Notes: generated by a model from the letters alone, not told the origin. Positions 1 to 13,985 are shown, counted from the stretch's first letter. The stretch is 64,000 nt of DNA from Strongyloides papillosus (GCA_005656395.1 SRSI01000078.1:1860001-1924000); one strand, 5' to 3'. Program-made: numbers and translations.

Positions 1-1480
1 TGATTTTTAATTTGGCCTAGCGATAAAAATATAATTGTAAAATAGTTTGACATATAATAAACTATAAGTACTATATAAACGAATTTTGAAGATATATATA
101 TTTCTAACAAAAAATTTCAATGAATGAAGGAGATTTTGAGTTAATCTATCAAAAACAAATTATTTCAAATTTGGTGGTTGTTTACATAAAAACAAATTCT
201 TTAAATATATTGTACTTTGTGTTATAAATTTTTAGTCCCTATATATTAGTCTTCATTTTTAAGATTATTTTGTTTTGTGTAACTGTCATATTGTTTATCA
301 AAAACCACTTCCTTATATATATTTGATTTGATATAGTTTAGCTAAATACTTTTTTTACTACACCAAAACTATCTTAAATTTGTTTTTGGTTGCAAAAAAA
401 ATGCTTAGAATTATAATAAAATGATTCAATGAAAAATAATCATTTGTGGTTGTTATTCTATTATTTTAAATAATTAATATTCCTTTCAATAAAATATAGT
501 ACACTATAAAGATAATAAAATTAAGAGTACCTAAGAAATATGAATTATATCTATTAAATTAACTTTTTATCAATTATATAAATCTTATATGCAATAAATT
601 TTACAATATAAATTAAATCTACTTACATAAATGTAATTTCTATTAAATTATAAATTTAATAAAAAACAATCAAAAGGGAAATTTTTTATATTAAAATATA
701 TAAATACAAATAAAGCTTTAAAAGGTATATAAATGTAGTTTGTTTTTATAAATTTACACATATATTTACTCACTAAAATGAATATTATAATTCATCTTTT
801 TTAATAAACATTTTTCATACTAAAAACAAATAGGTAAACATAACATATTTTGATATAATAAAAATGTACGCTCATTTTTAATTGAAAATAATTTATTTTT
901 TATTTATTCGTAATTCTCAACAAGAAAAAAAATTTAACTTCGTTATTACAATGTCATATAATTTCTTAAGTAATAACAATTTTTAGTTAAAATCAAAAGG
1001 AACGACCTAAATAAAATTACTTTATCCTTTTAGCGAAAAAACTTTTTGGCTAAGGTATAAATTCTTTAATTGCCAATGAATATTCAAAAAAGAAAACAAT
1101 GATTTTAGAATTATTCTTTCATAAAACCATTCAAAAGGTGTTTTTTTTTGTGCGAGTTGATAGTATTATTTATGGTTGTCTCACAAAAAAACTTTATATA
1201 TAAATTTAATTAAAAAATATGTTTGATAAATTAATTTCAAGATCACAAAATAGAACTACATATTTCTTTATGTCTTAAATATATTAAAAGTTTAAGTATG
1301 TACTGTGAATTTTTTCTCTTTTCTACGATGACAATAACAAATTTAAAATGAAAATAATATATTATTCTATGAATAACTTACTATTAATATTAGAAAACAA
1401 TGTAATGGAATCTTTGAAAAGTCACCAGTAGAGCAATTGAATCATGAAATGCAATTCTACACCTATATTTAAAAATTATA
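1..1480. other. AT-rich intergenic DNA
   Basis: No open frame, RNA gene or repeat could be supported here. The sequence is short A/T runs with stops in every frame. Confidence 0.6.
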
Positions 1481-2460
1481 GTAAACACACCCAAAAAGTG
1501 TCTACAGACAGAATCCGACACTTACGTACGACTTCCGTCATTGTAGATGCCATTTGAAGAGAATTCTAAATCTGTTGTCTGCCTCTAGACTATCTTTACA
1601 TTTCTAAACTTTACATTAGTAAATGGTAATAGGACAGAATTCAAAATATCAAAATGTTTTTAGGCAATATATAAACCATTTATGCGATTCCAAAAATCAT
1701 TAACTATAATTTTTTTGATAGTTCACAAATTTATTTTATTGATGAGATTCACTGCAGAAGGTTTTGAATTTATATAAAGAAGTGTTTAGTCAAAACAGTG
1801 GTAAAGTCTTAGATGGCTTGTTTTATGGATATTTGAAGATTTATACTCTAAGTAAAATAAAGATTTTTGTGAGACTTATAAGAAATAGTGCCATGTTTCT
1901 TGGCTGCAAGATGAATTTAATATCACAATTGTATTTTTAATAATGAACAAAATTGTTAATATGAAAGTATGAAGAATCTTGAGTTGGCAGCCCAATTTAA
2001 CAACATACAAATAATACTATATTAAATATTTATTATCTTAATAGTACTTTTTTTTTCTTATAAACATACCACACATTACTCTAAAAGTGGATTTTAATGA
2101 ACTAAAATAATCTTAACCTATAAAATTCTGTTCCATTAAAAATCTCTATTTTCTAAATACTAAGCATCTATTAGACTCTATAAGTTACACTATTAGAAAA
2201 CAAATTATTCGCCGTCTGAAACATCTACCATCTGTAGGAATCTGCTCTTTTAAGATTGTCTGTCTAGTACCCCCTGTAAAGAGACAAGAAACATAGTCTA
2301 AAAATAAAAAGGAGTACAAAAGTAGTTTTTATAACACTTAAAATTGTTTTTATTATAGGATACTGTCCAGTATCAGTTTCCAGAATGTCCCGTTAGAGCA
2401 AAAAATCTTACGACGACATGTAACATAAGCTACCAAGCCCAGAATACTACTTACTAAATT
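1480..2460. other. coding-like debris or unrecognised small exons
   Basis: Two GC-richer patches (about 1490-1620 and 2200-2460) stand out from the surrounding AT-rich DNA. On the + strand a frame open from about 2120 contains HLPSVGICSFKIVCLVPP and meets a GTAAAG donor at 2276. A TATTATAG acceptor ends at 2358, and the frame continues in phase to TAA at 2455-2457 (ending AQNTTY). The first patch contains related words (RLPSL, then KSVVCL) broken by stops. This could be a decayed repeat or transposon fragment, or the end of a real gene whose upstream exons were not found. No family was recognised. Confidence 0.25.
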
Positions 2461-4798
2461 CGTGTTATGTTCATTAAGTAGTCAAGTGATTTGGATATCA
2501 GTTTCATAAACCAAATACTTTTATTTGTATGGAACTAGACCAATTTGTTTTTATCCACTTATAATCAATATATTACATTGTAAAAAAAGAAAATTTTCAC
2601 ACTCAACTATTTTTATTACAGATATTTACGTGTAAGACACTTTATTAATTGAAAGTTTCTTATATAATTTTTTTACGTTCCATTGAATCGAAATAATTTA
2701 AAAGAATTCAGAACATTTCTATTCTAAATTTAGGCAATTCGGTGAAGAATTTACTTAAAAGTAATTATATTATGCATAATTTTTCATGTGCTTTCATGAA
2801 ATGTTTGTAGTAGATCTCCTGAGTTATTGGTAAATTCTAATATACAGTATATTTTTCTTACAATTGAAGAATATTTTATGACTTTCTGACTGTTTTCCAC
2901 AGAGTTATAATTTTTTTCTAAATTTCAATGAGGAAATCTAATTAATGCTTGAATTTTCGTGTTCTTCCCATACGCAAAAAAAAAGAAATGTCGACCACTT
3001 GGGTTGAAATAAAGAAAAAATGTTTCAGTTGTAAGAAGAGACATTATATTCAAATTTTAACATTCTAAATATTCGAATATTTTAAACATTTTGAAATTTA
3101 ATAATCTTTAAAATTTTAGAACATTTAATCAAGAAAAATGTGATTATTATTTTCTGTTTGCAGGAATTGTAAACTATACTTCTCAAATTTTTAAAAGTTG
3201 CTTACGTCGAATACTTTTTAATACTAAATAAAAAAATTTGAAAATGATCTGTATATTTACAAATTAAGAATAACACGTTTTGAGAAAAAGTTTTAAAATT
3301 ATAAAATCAAATATTTAAATTTTTTAAGTATTTCTTAATAATTTTATGGACGTCAATGTTTATAGTATTAAAGGAATAGGTAGATAAGAGTTTGAATTTT
3401 CAATATTAACAAAAATTGCAATAATAAATTTTTTTTATAAAAAAAATGCATTAATTCTAATAGTCTACCTAGAATTTAAGATATATACAAGTGCCTGGAA
3501 TTCAAACTTTTTAACAATCTATAATAAATCAAAAGTTTTTTGACTAAAAAATGACTTAATATCATATGTGCAGCTTAAAAATAATTAAATTTGTTAGTAT
3601 GTAAGTTTGAAGAACCATATTTAATTATATCTGTATACCTGAAACACCGTTTATTAAAATTTCAACTTTAATAACAAACACTAAATCATAAAAACAATAA
3701 CTTTTATACCACGTATTTTGGTTGGTGATGCAACTGCGATATATTAAATTGTAGAATTTTTAAAATACTTTTTATAAATATTATGCTTTTAAAATGAGAT
3801 TTTAATAATATTTTAAATACCGGATCAAAACTGTGAAATAATTTTAATGTCATGCGTAACAGCAATGTATAAAGATAAAAAATCTATTATTGTTCTTAAA
3901 TATGAAACTTAGCCAGTATGTATTTGAAGTAAATCAAAAAATTTCTTGAAGATAAATTTTAATTAAAAGATGTTATGTAAATTAGTAAATATCTAAAAAT
4001 AACATATTCTTTTATATCATACGTGCTAGTTCGAATGATTTCATCATAAAAATTAATATTATTACAATTTATAAATATGATAAAATCTCATTTTAAATAT
4101 TTATGTTTGCTTGTAGATATTAAAAAGAAAAGCATGAAATTGTTTATTATAGACAATTAATATTTAAACATTAAAATTTTTCTACATATTTTTTATAGAA
4201 TATTTATAAAAGTATTATAATATTGAATTTGCACATATAAAAATTTTTTAACGGTAATGTAAAATACATTTACTTAAGTTATAAAATTTTATATAATAAT
4301 TATTCTATGAAAAAAAAAAGAATTTTATTCATCTTGTTGAAGTACTATTTCATTAGTTAGATATAAATATTATTTAAAATCACACATCTATTATGACAAA
4401 AATTTAGCTTGATGCATATGATTTTAATAATTTTTAAAAGACTACATTGAAAGCTTATTTATAGTGTAGATGAAATTACTATAAATATATAAAAACTGTG
4501 CAAAACAATGAATTTAAAAAATTATTTAAAATATCGTATTTAGTAAAATAGAAGCTTGAGGATGTATTAAAAATAATAATCAAGATTGAAATATCTTCTT
4601 TGAAACAGTAACTGTATTTATGAGAATTTAATGTAAAAAATTTTGAATCACAAAAATTATTTTAGTAATTAACATAATTATTATAAGCTGACACTCTATT
4701 TATACTTTTAAAAAATAGATTAATTTTGCAAATATTTTTGTTACAACTGTATGAAAATGACTATTTCAAATTTGAAATAAATTGATAAGTACGTTGTT
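2461..4798. other. AT-rich intergenic DNA
   Basis: Nothing recognisable: no long frame, no splice-bounded coding patch, no inverted repeat that stands out. Confidence 0.55.
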
Positions 4799-4985
4799 TG
4801 TCCCATAAGTAGTGGGAATGATCTATTTATGGTCATCATAAATATTGAGTTGAAAAGTTGAGGATATGGTTTTGTAGAGAAAATTCTTTTCTACAAACTG
4901 GCATTATTTTCATTTGAATTTGAGTCCTACAAAACATGTAACGTTAAAAGAAGTATAGTCATGACTTGCGCTTTCGTCACGCGCA
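4799..4985 (+). repeat. left terminal inverted repeat
   Basis: Pairs with the reverse complement of about 6557-6745. Shared blocks in order are TGTCCC, ATGATCTATTTATGGTC, the TAGAGAAAATTCT palindrome and AAGTATAGTCA. Confidence 0.75.
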
Positions 4986-6556
4986 GAAATCTAATTTTTT
5001 TTGTGGTAAAAAGATTTCAAAAAATAAAACAATACGTTAAAAATAAAAAACCTATTAACCGAATATCATGATTACGCATTGGATCACTCATCATTGCCTG
5101 TTGGAGAGTTTTTATGTTCGATAGTTATTCCTAATTTGCCCAATGCCTTCTATAGTCCCAACCTGCACCGCAGAACTTCTTTATATTCTTCAAAATTAAA
5201 AAATATATTATGGAAGCCCATTTAAAGGATTTAAAAATGTACAATTAGCCTTGTCGAGTGTTTTAAACAGTCGTATACATGAATACTTTTGGACTGAGAA
5301 CAAAAAAATTTTCTTTTTGTATTTTTTGCTTCTGTAGTATTTGTTTCTATGTTCGGCACAAAATTTAATTAGTCAACACTGTTAAACATTCTTTTGAATG
5401 TTCATTGTTAAAGAAATTAAAAAATGTTAGCGTAATATCATGTGATTTATTAAATATGATATATAGTGGCGACCCGTCGATTCACAACTGCTATTTTGCA
5501 TTTTTCGACATTGGTAAAATATGTATTAACAATGAGTTTTCTGTGTCGTAATGTGTCTTAATTGTATAAACCTTATAGTTATGGCACATTTTTTTTATCT
5601 TGTTAACACATATAACCTTTTATTATATATGAATAATGCAATAACACGGAATCATAAAAATGATGCAAACTTTCATAGTGGCAATTTTTCTATGATACAA
5701 ATATTATTTAAAATAATAAATAGTTAATCATTGATAAAAGATAATTTTGAGTAATAATTAAAATAATAAACAATAATAAACATTAATATTAATAAAATTC
5801 TTTCTATTTTTATCTTTATAGCATAACTACTATTAAAATTCCAAAAATTTATTTGTCTAGTATATAAATAAAGTTTAAAAATAACCTATCTGTTAAAATT
5901 ATTGTAACTCTTATCAATTTTTTTAAGTTTTACAAATATACAATCACGCTCTAGATAATTACTTTACATTAAACTTGTAAAATTAGTTTTTAATTATTGA
6001 CTTTGAACATACTTGTTATTTAGAAATTTTTATACTAATAAAATCATATTTAGAATACACAATTGTTTTTTTAGAATTTGAAAAATAATATTTAAGCCTA
6101 AATAAAATGAATTTCTTAATTACTATCATTCACAAAACAATATCAAATAAGAATAAATGTATGTTATTAGTAATTATAATGTACTAATGTAATCTTTATC
6201 GTTATCATTAATGTAAGTTTAAAATAAGGTATATAAATGATTTCCAGTATAGTAATCTATGTAACTTTATTAAAATATTAATTAATTATACTTTGCTTAT
6301 TATTATTTACATAAAGTTATCAGTAGTACCATAAAAAACGACTTATTAATTTCATTAACCTCCTATACATCTATTTTGCTTTTTTATACACTATTATATA
6401 TAATACGAATTAACTTTACTCCATATTGTTTTATATTATAGTGTTAAAACGGATGTCGAAAAATGCAAAATGGGCTTTAGAGCTTGTTAATAATTTCAAT
6501 ATAAACTATTGGTGTAACAACGTGTTGCCAATTTTCATTGTGACGTGAATGATATT

Positions 6557-6745
6557 TTTGCCGTGATGAGAGTGAAAAACGTGACTATACTTTTTTTAGC
6601 GTAAAAGGGCTTGGAGGATTCAGCTTAAAATTGGAAATTATGTTATTTTGTAGAGAAGAATTTTCTCTACAAAAACCTATCTTCACCTTTTTAACTTAGT
6701 GTTTGTGAAGACCATAAATAGATCATTCATATTACTTTTGGGACA
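6557..6745 (-). repeat. right terminal inverted repeat
   Basis: Reverse-complement partner of 4799-4985; slightly longer than the left arm because of small insertions. Confidence 0.75.
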
Positions 6746-9700
6746 TCTATGTATTTTTACTAATTTTCTTATATTTTATGATGAATATAATATTTTGATG
6801 CATTAAAAAGACAAATTAATAGTTTATTCGCACGAATATGGGAAATAAATGTAGGTAAAAAATGTCCGAGCATATCTAAAGGATATTTACATTTTTTGAT
6901 AGCTTTGTTTTTTTATTTTAGAAAAAGTTAAACAAAACATATCATACAATTCGATTATAGTGATTTTATTAGTAATAATATATTTATTATTCTTTGAATT
7001 ACTTAATCTATTAATTCTATCATGTTTTGAGGCCATAAAAACATATTATATAAATACTTTTAACCATGCTAATATAAATTACCTTTTACGATTTCTGTTA
7101 AAAACATTATATAAAATAAAAATTATAATTCTATAATGGGATATTTGGCTACATTTTTGACTTTCAATATCATTAACGTTAAATAATGAACAAACATTCT
7201 ATTTGCTCAAGAAAGATTTCCAAGGGTTGGACTTTTCATCCTAATTCATCAGCTGGAATATTAACTTTATAATTAAAAGTATTCTTTCATCTCGTGTATT
7301 GTTTTACTATAATGTGTAGGATTAGATTTCAAGTTTTAAAAATGCTTATAGCTACATGTGTATAACGCCATTTTTATCTCTAAATTAAATACGTTAATAT
7401 TCTAAAGTACTTTATGACAAAAAACTATTACATCATTTTAGATTTTTAAATTAATATTTATATTCCAAAATTAACGTAAATTTTTTATGTGACGCCTTAC
7501 AATAAAAAACAAACTATTTTTCATCTTGGACAAGAAACAAATTTATTTTTTCATAATTTTATGATAAATTGTATACTATAATTTGTTAATTCAAATAAGT
7601 CATTCAAATCATTCATGTGATCTAACTGTTATAACAAAACATAGCATTCATCACTTCTAATAAAAAATTCCAACATTTATTGACTTTCATGATTACGTCA
7701 TAACACATTTTTTTTAAACAATAAACCAACTTTCAATTGTTTTAAATTAGTTATCCTATTTTTACACGCTAATCGCTTTGTTTAAAGGAATGTAATTGCT
7801 TTCGTTCATTAATCAAAATACCGTATAATGGTTTCAAGAAATTAATAAGAATTAATAATTATTTAATTTTTATCGGAAATTTATATTTTTTTCCACAAAA
7901 TATAGTGAAACATCATATTTTTTACATTTACAATCAACATTTTAAATTTTTAATATATAATAAAGTAACTTAGCAATAATAAAAATTTTGTAATCTCTTG
8001 ATATTCCAATTGAAAAATTCATCTAATACTTATTATAAAGAGTATCTACTATATAATTCAATTTTTGAATCCCCAAATTTCTATGTACCCATTTTAATTA
8101 AGTGTTTCCATGTATATCATTAAAAGGATATAGATTTATCTTTTTTAAATACAATATCATAAGACTGACCATAGTAAGAAAACAAAGGTTTAAAAAAACT
8201 ATTACATAGAGGTTATTAACTTAAAAACTAAGATAATAAATGATAATTTCTTACAAGGTGTAAGATAAAATTTGGATGTTTTAAAAACGATTTGATCCAA
8301 ATAATAATATACATTAAAAAAAGTGATTAAATTATAGTGTAAAAAGAGAAACTATAACAAATTCAAATAAAATGATAGTACATTATTTTGTAACTTGGTA
8401 GGCAACAGACATTGATGAATACATATATATTACTTTTGCATTTTGTATTCAAAAGCAATCATACATTCACAATATCCTTTAAAAGTATTATTTAATTGAA
8501 GCTCTATAGTGATTTTTGAAAAATTTAAATTTATTTCTAAAAAAAGTTTTTAAATGTGAAAAACATTAAAATTTTTATAACCATGGTTTTTATATATAAA
8601 AATATTATCAATTACTTTATAGCAAACTTGAAAGGTATATAAAGAGATAATTCGATTAAAAAATATTTGTTTAATTTTTAAAGTTTCAATTTACACAATC
8701 GAAGAAACAATATTAAAATAATTAATTTTGATTTATCGCCTTTTTAGTGAAAATACATATAATCTTAAGTAGACTTCAAATATAAATAATGACTATTTCA
8801 TACAATCTATCAGTGAATATTGAAAAGAAGGTTTTGGATAAAATATCAAACAAATAAACAAAAAACAATACTCGCTTATTCCATATTGTCATTAATTTAT
8901 AAACTTTACTATTTTAGACTATTAATTTACATTTTAAATTGTTAACTATTGAATATCTGATAAAAAGAAAGGATAAATGATTTTCTAACTATTTTTAAAC
9001 ATACTTATATAATTGCGGTTTTTTGATTGAAAAAAAATATTTGCTTTAATTAAGTAATTTTTTTAAACAATGAAATCCATTCTTTATGTTAAATTTTGAA
9101 ATAAATTTACTTTTTCCTATTAAAAAGTAAATAATAATTAATCATAGCAAAATTTTTTATATACTTCAGTATTATCTGTTATTACTGGAACATTTTTCTA
9201 TGAATCTTGTGTAAATTTTGTTAAAGGTTTATATAAAAATGGTATTATTAAACTTTAAATAATACTCCTTCAGATATGTTAATTTTAAATTAAAAAATTT
9301 ATGAAAGCATATGTGAATTAATTTTCAATCCCTTCTTAATATTTTGTTAAATAATTATTAAAAAATAAATAGAATATAATGAAGTTTTCATTGCATAGGA
9401 CTAATTCTAGATTTAAAATTTGGAAAGTTCGTGGGACAGTTAGATTTTACATAATATGTTTTATATTTTAAGTTTTTGCTAAAAAAACTACTAAAATTTT
9501 GCTTAAACACGTGCGTAATCTGCATGCTTTTTAGAATGAAAAGTTATTTTAGAATTGTAATCATTTTTTAATATATATATTGTAAAACAAAATATCAGGC
9601 TAGCTTTTATTTTTTGTCCAAAATCTCATACAGATCTCTTTAATAAATAAAAAAAAGGTATGACTTCATCAATTCTCTATTAATCAAAAAACTTTAATGG

Positions 9701-11985
9701 ATTTTAAAAAAATTTTTTAGATAACTAGCTGCTTTTTTGAAAAATCATTTATTATCATAGACTCTTGATATATCGAACAAACCTTTGGAGGTCTTAGCGA
9801 CATTTCAGACATTTTTGGTAATGCTTATCAAATAATTTGCAGCCATTTCAACCCCCGGATTTTGAATTTTTAACAGCCTTTACAGTATACGTAAAAAATT
9901 TAGTGAAAAGTTTTAGAACCCAACATGAAAGTTAAATCGCTCTTTATTTTATTTTAGAGTTAAAGACAATTGATTTTATTTAAACTTTAAGAGACACAAG
10001 GTTTTTTAAAAAATACTCCCATGCATAGTTAAAACTTACTACATAAATGTATTAAATTTATCTGAACTGATCGTGAAAAAGTCGTTGAGAATCATAAATT
10101 TTTATAATATTGAAGACTAAAATAGATCCCTCATTGTTATTAATTTTGACAATTTCCTTTACATAGTAATCTTTATTATGATTAGTATTTTTGGATTTTA
10201 AAAAACTTTTCTAAAGATAATTTTCGATGAACGATAGCAAAAGGTTTACAAAATAAATAAATGTGAATTTAAATGTTTAGATAAATTATTGTGTCAATAT
10301 GTACTTGATTTAGATACTTAAACATTTTAAAACAATCATAGAAAAATATTAATTCTCAACATTGATGATATTTTCACCAGTTATCTAAAGCCTTTTTTTG
10401 TAAAGATTAAATGGCAAATATTATCAAAATTTTCTAAAAAAAACCATTTATGAATAATAGCACCGTACTACAATAGTATTATCTAAAAAGCAAAATACTT
10501 TATTTTATAATTAAAATTAAATAAATAATCAAGTAATCTGTAACTCTAAATTTCATGAAGACATTTAATAATATCTAATATGCTTATTACAATTAATTTA
10601 ATTATTTCCTTAATTATATTATAAAGTTTTTTAAAAATAGTTTAGTAGAAATATTTTAATAAACATTAAAAATGTTTTCATAATAATTATTATGTGGAAT
10701 ATATATTATTGTCTTCCTAATATGTATAAAATTACAAAAATACATCCATTTTAATAAAGGTTATATAAATTTAGGTAAGTACATTTTTTACATACTTTAT
10801 TTAAATTTTTTTACTTTTGATTAAGATATATGATCACTAATGATCTTATAAATGAAACTATAAATGCTGAAAGATTTATGATTGTCCTTATATATGTATG
10901 TTAAACGGAAAAAGGTGTTAAAATAGTATATTTAGTAATCACCTTTTTAAACAAATATTTTTACCTTTATATCTAGAGTTTCACGTATTTTTGTTTTTTA
11001 TTTTAACAACAAATATAGTTTTTTAAATCGAAAGAAACCCTAAGGCATTTTTTAACGTTAAAATAAACTTTAAAAAATTTTGCTTTTATAAAGTAATTTT
11101 TTAAACTAAATTGAAAAAATCATTTGGCAATACTTGGAATTCTTGAATTTGGAATAATCTGAACAACGATTTATTATGCTTATAATTACCTAGTTCTTTT
11201 GAAACAACATTTGAGGTAATTGTCATAAATAATTAATTCATGTATTGAAATTCTTTCTGTAGTTAATAAAATTTAAATAATTAATTTTTCCACAAATATA
11301 TCATTAATTTATTTGTAAAATATTTTGTATACATTTAAAGTGATAAAAAAACAATTATAGTAAAATTTCTTTAACAAAGAAAAAAATCATTTTTAATATT
11401 ATTGTGTGTGAAAGATAGTAGGAATCAATTTAAAATGATAAAAAAAATTTTAAATTAGAATGATTGACCATTAATCACTAACATGTTTCTATATCTTTTT
11501 CTTTTTGAATAATAATATTAGTTATACACATTAATGTACGATTAAATACTTTTTTATAGTGATAATACATATTTATAAATAAAATTGTTCACGATTCAAA
11601 GAATATGTAGACATTATAGTTAAAATAAGATTAATTCACTATATAAAGTTAGTTTTCATAAGGAGAATTTTTATTTATCCACATGTAATTATTATATTAT
11701 GCCTTTATTAATTATATATTGTTGCCCTGCAGCCAGCCATTATTATAATATCTTCATATATACGTATATTTATATATAAAATTTAATCAAATAGTGACCG
11801 GTTAAAGAGAACTAATAATGATTTCACTCCTTACTTTGATTATATAAGTTTTGATTTCTATTGGAAATGTTATATATTTTTGGTTTTCTTATATATACGT
11901 ATATATATCCATAATACATTACTTCCAATATATCTATAATAATTAAATTTATTTTGATCTTTAATTTCCTTTATCATATATTTAG
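6746..11985. other. AT-rich intergenic DNA with two short coding-like patches
   Basis: No gene was found. Two short frames are less AT-rich than their surroundings. One is an ATG-to-TAA frame at 7186-7272 (28 aa, containing SKGWTFHPNSSAGILTL). The other is a frame open at 9769-9873 (contains FGGLSDISDIFGNAYQ). Neither has a recognised family or clear splice partner. A GC-richer spot near 11720-11745 and a GTGACCGGTTAAAG word near 11796 precede the next gene and may be promoter sequence. Confidence 0.4.
11980..11985 (+). promoter_or_regulatory. candidate trans-splice acceptor
   Basis: ATTTAG lies immediately before the ATG at 11986, with no competing upstream exon visible. This fits spliced-leader addition directly at the start codon. 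Confidence 0.45.
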
Positions 11986-13013
11986 ATGTTCATTGTTAAT
12001 AAATTAAAATTTATACTTCTGTATTCTGTTATTTGGCTCCTTATATATGCATATTTATCAGGTATATAAAATCAAAATATCATTATTTTTATCTCTTTTT
12101 TAATTAGAAGAATCTATTGTTGTTATAAAAAGATTATCCAAAGAACAATGTGAAAAAAATCCATGCTTAAATGGCGGAAAATGTGTTCCGGGAAATATAG
12201 GATGTACATGTTCGAAAGGGTGGATGGGAAAGTATTGTCACAGTATGTTTAAAGCATTAAAGTATAAATATTTATACTTTTTTTTATCATAAAATTATAG
12301 GAAGATGTAGAAATATTTATAAAAGTTGTGATCGGTGGGCGATGGAAGAGAAATGTGAGGTGGTAAGAAGTCAAACAAATTTTTTTGATATCAATTGTGC
12401 GGTTAGTTGTAATACATGCATACCAGATCCTTCCATTAAACTTACACCAATTCCATTAGCTCCAGCATTAGAACCAGTACAATTTATCTTAGGTAGTTGG
12501 TATTCACAAGCATCGAAAGGTTTACGTTATCCTACTGATATGTATGATGGAGCATATGAGGAGACAATCAATTTTATGCCTGCTGAAGTGCCAATGTTTG
12601 GTCCACCATCTTTAAATGTTACGTAAGTTCGATTTGTTTTTTTTTAAATTGAATTATCAATAATAATATATTTTAGAAGTATGTCAGTTGTTGGGAATGA
12701 TGTTAGATTATCACATGGCTTTTTAACATTAAAACCAAATTCTAATCCATTGGAAGGAGCCCTCTTAAGTAGTAGTAATGAGGGTTTAAATATTGTTGAA
12801 TTAGGTACATTATCAAATAACGCCCTGACATTAAATATTACATATATGCAAGTTCACCCATCAATGGATCCATCAATTTTACCATTAGGTGGAACAAGAA
12901 GATTTAAAAGAGTGGGGCAGAATCTTGAGATGACAGTCGCAAAACTTTTCAGTGACAATAAAGTTGTACAATTTAAAAAAATATTCAGAAAATTGAAAAA
13001 TTTCCCTCATTGA
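11986..13013 (+). CDS. secreted EGF-ShKT-nitrobindin-like protein (4 exons, 289 aa)
   Basis: Exons are 11986-12061, 12108-12242, 12301-12622 and 12677-13013; the phases join cleanly. The product starts with a hydrophobic signal peptide (residues 1-25). An EGF-like module follows, with six cysteines at C40, C45, C51, C58, C60 and C69. Next is a ShKT-like module with six cysteines (C73, C80, C89, C103, C107, C110). A C-terminal domain from about residue 123 looks like the THAP4/nitrobindin beta-barrel (GSWYSQ near its start, then alternating hydrophobic strands). Nitrobindin domains bind heme and nitric oxide in other organisms; whether this one does is unknown. The signal peptide and cysteine modules say it is exported. 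The role is unknown; surface, matrix or secreted binding protein is the most one can infer. Confidence 0.82.
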
Positions 13014-13985
13014 TTACATTTATGTTAATATTTTAAACAATCGTTCATTATCAATTAATGGTTTTTTGTCTATTTATTTATCAAATAACATTAATTAAAT
13101 ATATTTATATAGAGTATATAAACATAATTAACAACATGTAGTATACTGGTAATAATGCAAAAAGAATGTTTTCATTTATTTTTTTGACAAAAGTATAAAA
13201 TGTAGTGAAATAGTCTTTAATTTAAATAAAAATTTCAAATAAACTTACCATTTAATCAATATAATTCTCTTGTAAAAATATGTTTTTTAGATAACATGTT
13301 TTCATTAAATTAAAAAAATAAAGTTTATTTACGTCACTAAAGGTTTATTCAATTTTTCAAAAAGTTTCTTTGTCATTTTTATAAATGAAAAACTTGTGAT
13401 CAATTACAATTTCTTTTGCTGAAAGCTAAATAATTTAAAACCAATTAATGAAAAAATCTTGTTTATATTATTTCGAACATAATTAAATTTATTTTAAAAT
13501 CTATAAAATTAACAAAAACTATTGTATTTTGTACTTTTCTTATGTAAGATATAATTTCTATATATAGAAAATTGTGCATTTCCATGCAAAAATCTTAGAA
13601 TATATATCAAAATTAACATCTACTTTTGCCATTGATATAATTTTATTAAACTAAAACTTGTTTTAATAAACACCATTACAAAGCAAAACCCCAAATTCTT
13701 TCAAAATTTTTAAAATGATAATCAACAAGTTACATTCAATACAACATCCCCACCAAGTTACCTTCGTCAATTGAAATGTCTATATATCTACCAAATAGTA
13801 ATTTTTAGCAAAAGTTAAAAATTTAAGTTATTATGACAACATTTTTTTAATATAAATTGTTCGTAGTTGTCATGATATATAACTGGTTCACTTATTTTAT
13901 AAGCCTACTGTAAAAATTTTTAGATAATAAAGGTTAAGAGAAAAGTAAAATATATCATTATCCTAAAAATTTTTTCAACTAAAGT
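13014..13985. other. intergenic spacer
   Basis: No gene is seen. A TATATAA word near 13877 lies about 110 bases before the next start and may serve as its promoter element. Confidence 0.5.

Larger units (their letters stand above)
4799..6745. mobile_element. degenerate DNA transposon with long terminal inverted repeats
   Basis: The left end (TGTCCCATAAGTAGTGGGAA at 4799) reappears in reverse complement at the right end (ending ...CTTTTGGGACA at 6745). Similarity continues inward for roughly 180-190 bases with substitutions and small gaps; both arms share ATGATCTATTTATGGTC and a TTTTGTAGAGAAAATTCT palindromic segment. A second, inner inverted pair is exact: ATTTTGCATTTTTCGACAT at 5493-5511 and its complement at 6453-6471. 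TA dinucleotides lie just outside both ends, and the terminal sequence resembles mariner/Tc1-type ends. No intact transposase frame remains, so the copy is non-autonomous or dead. The superfamily is inferred from the ends only. Confidence 0.75.

Noticed and set aside
4021..4045. TAGTTCGAATGATT as a tRNA B box
   Set aside because: No A box, no acceptor stem and the wrong 3' bases.
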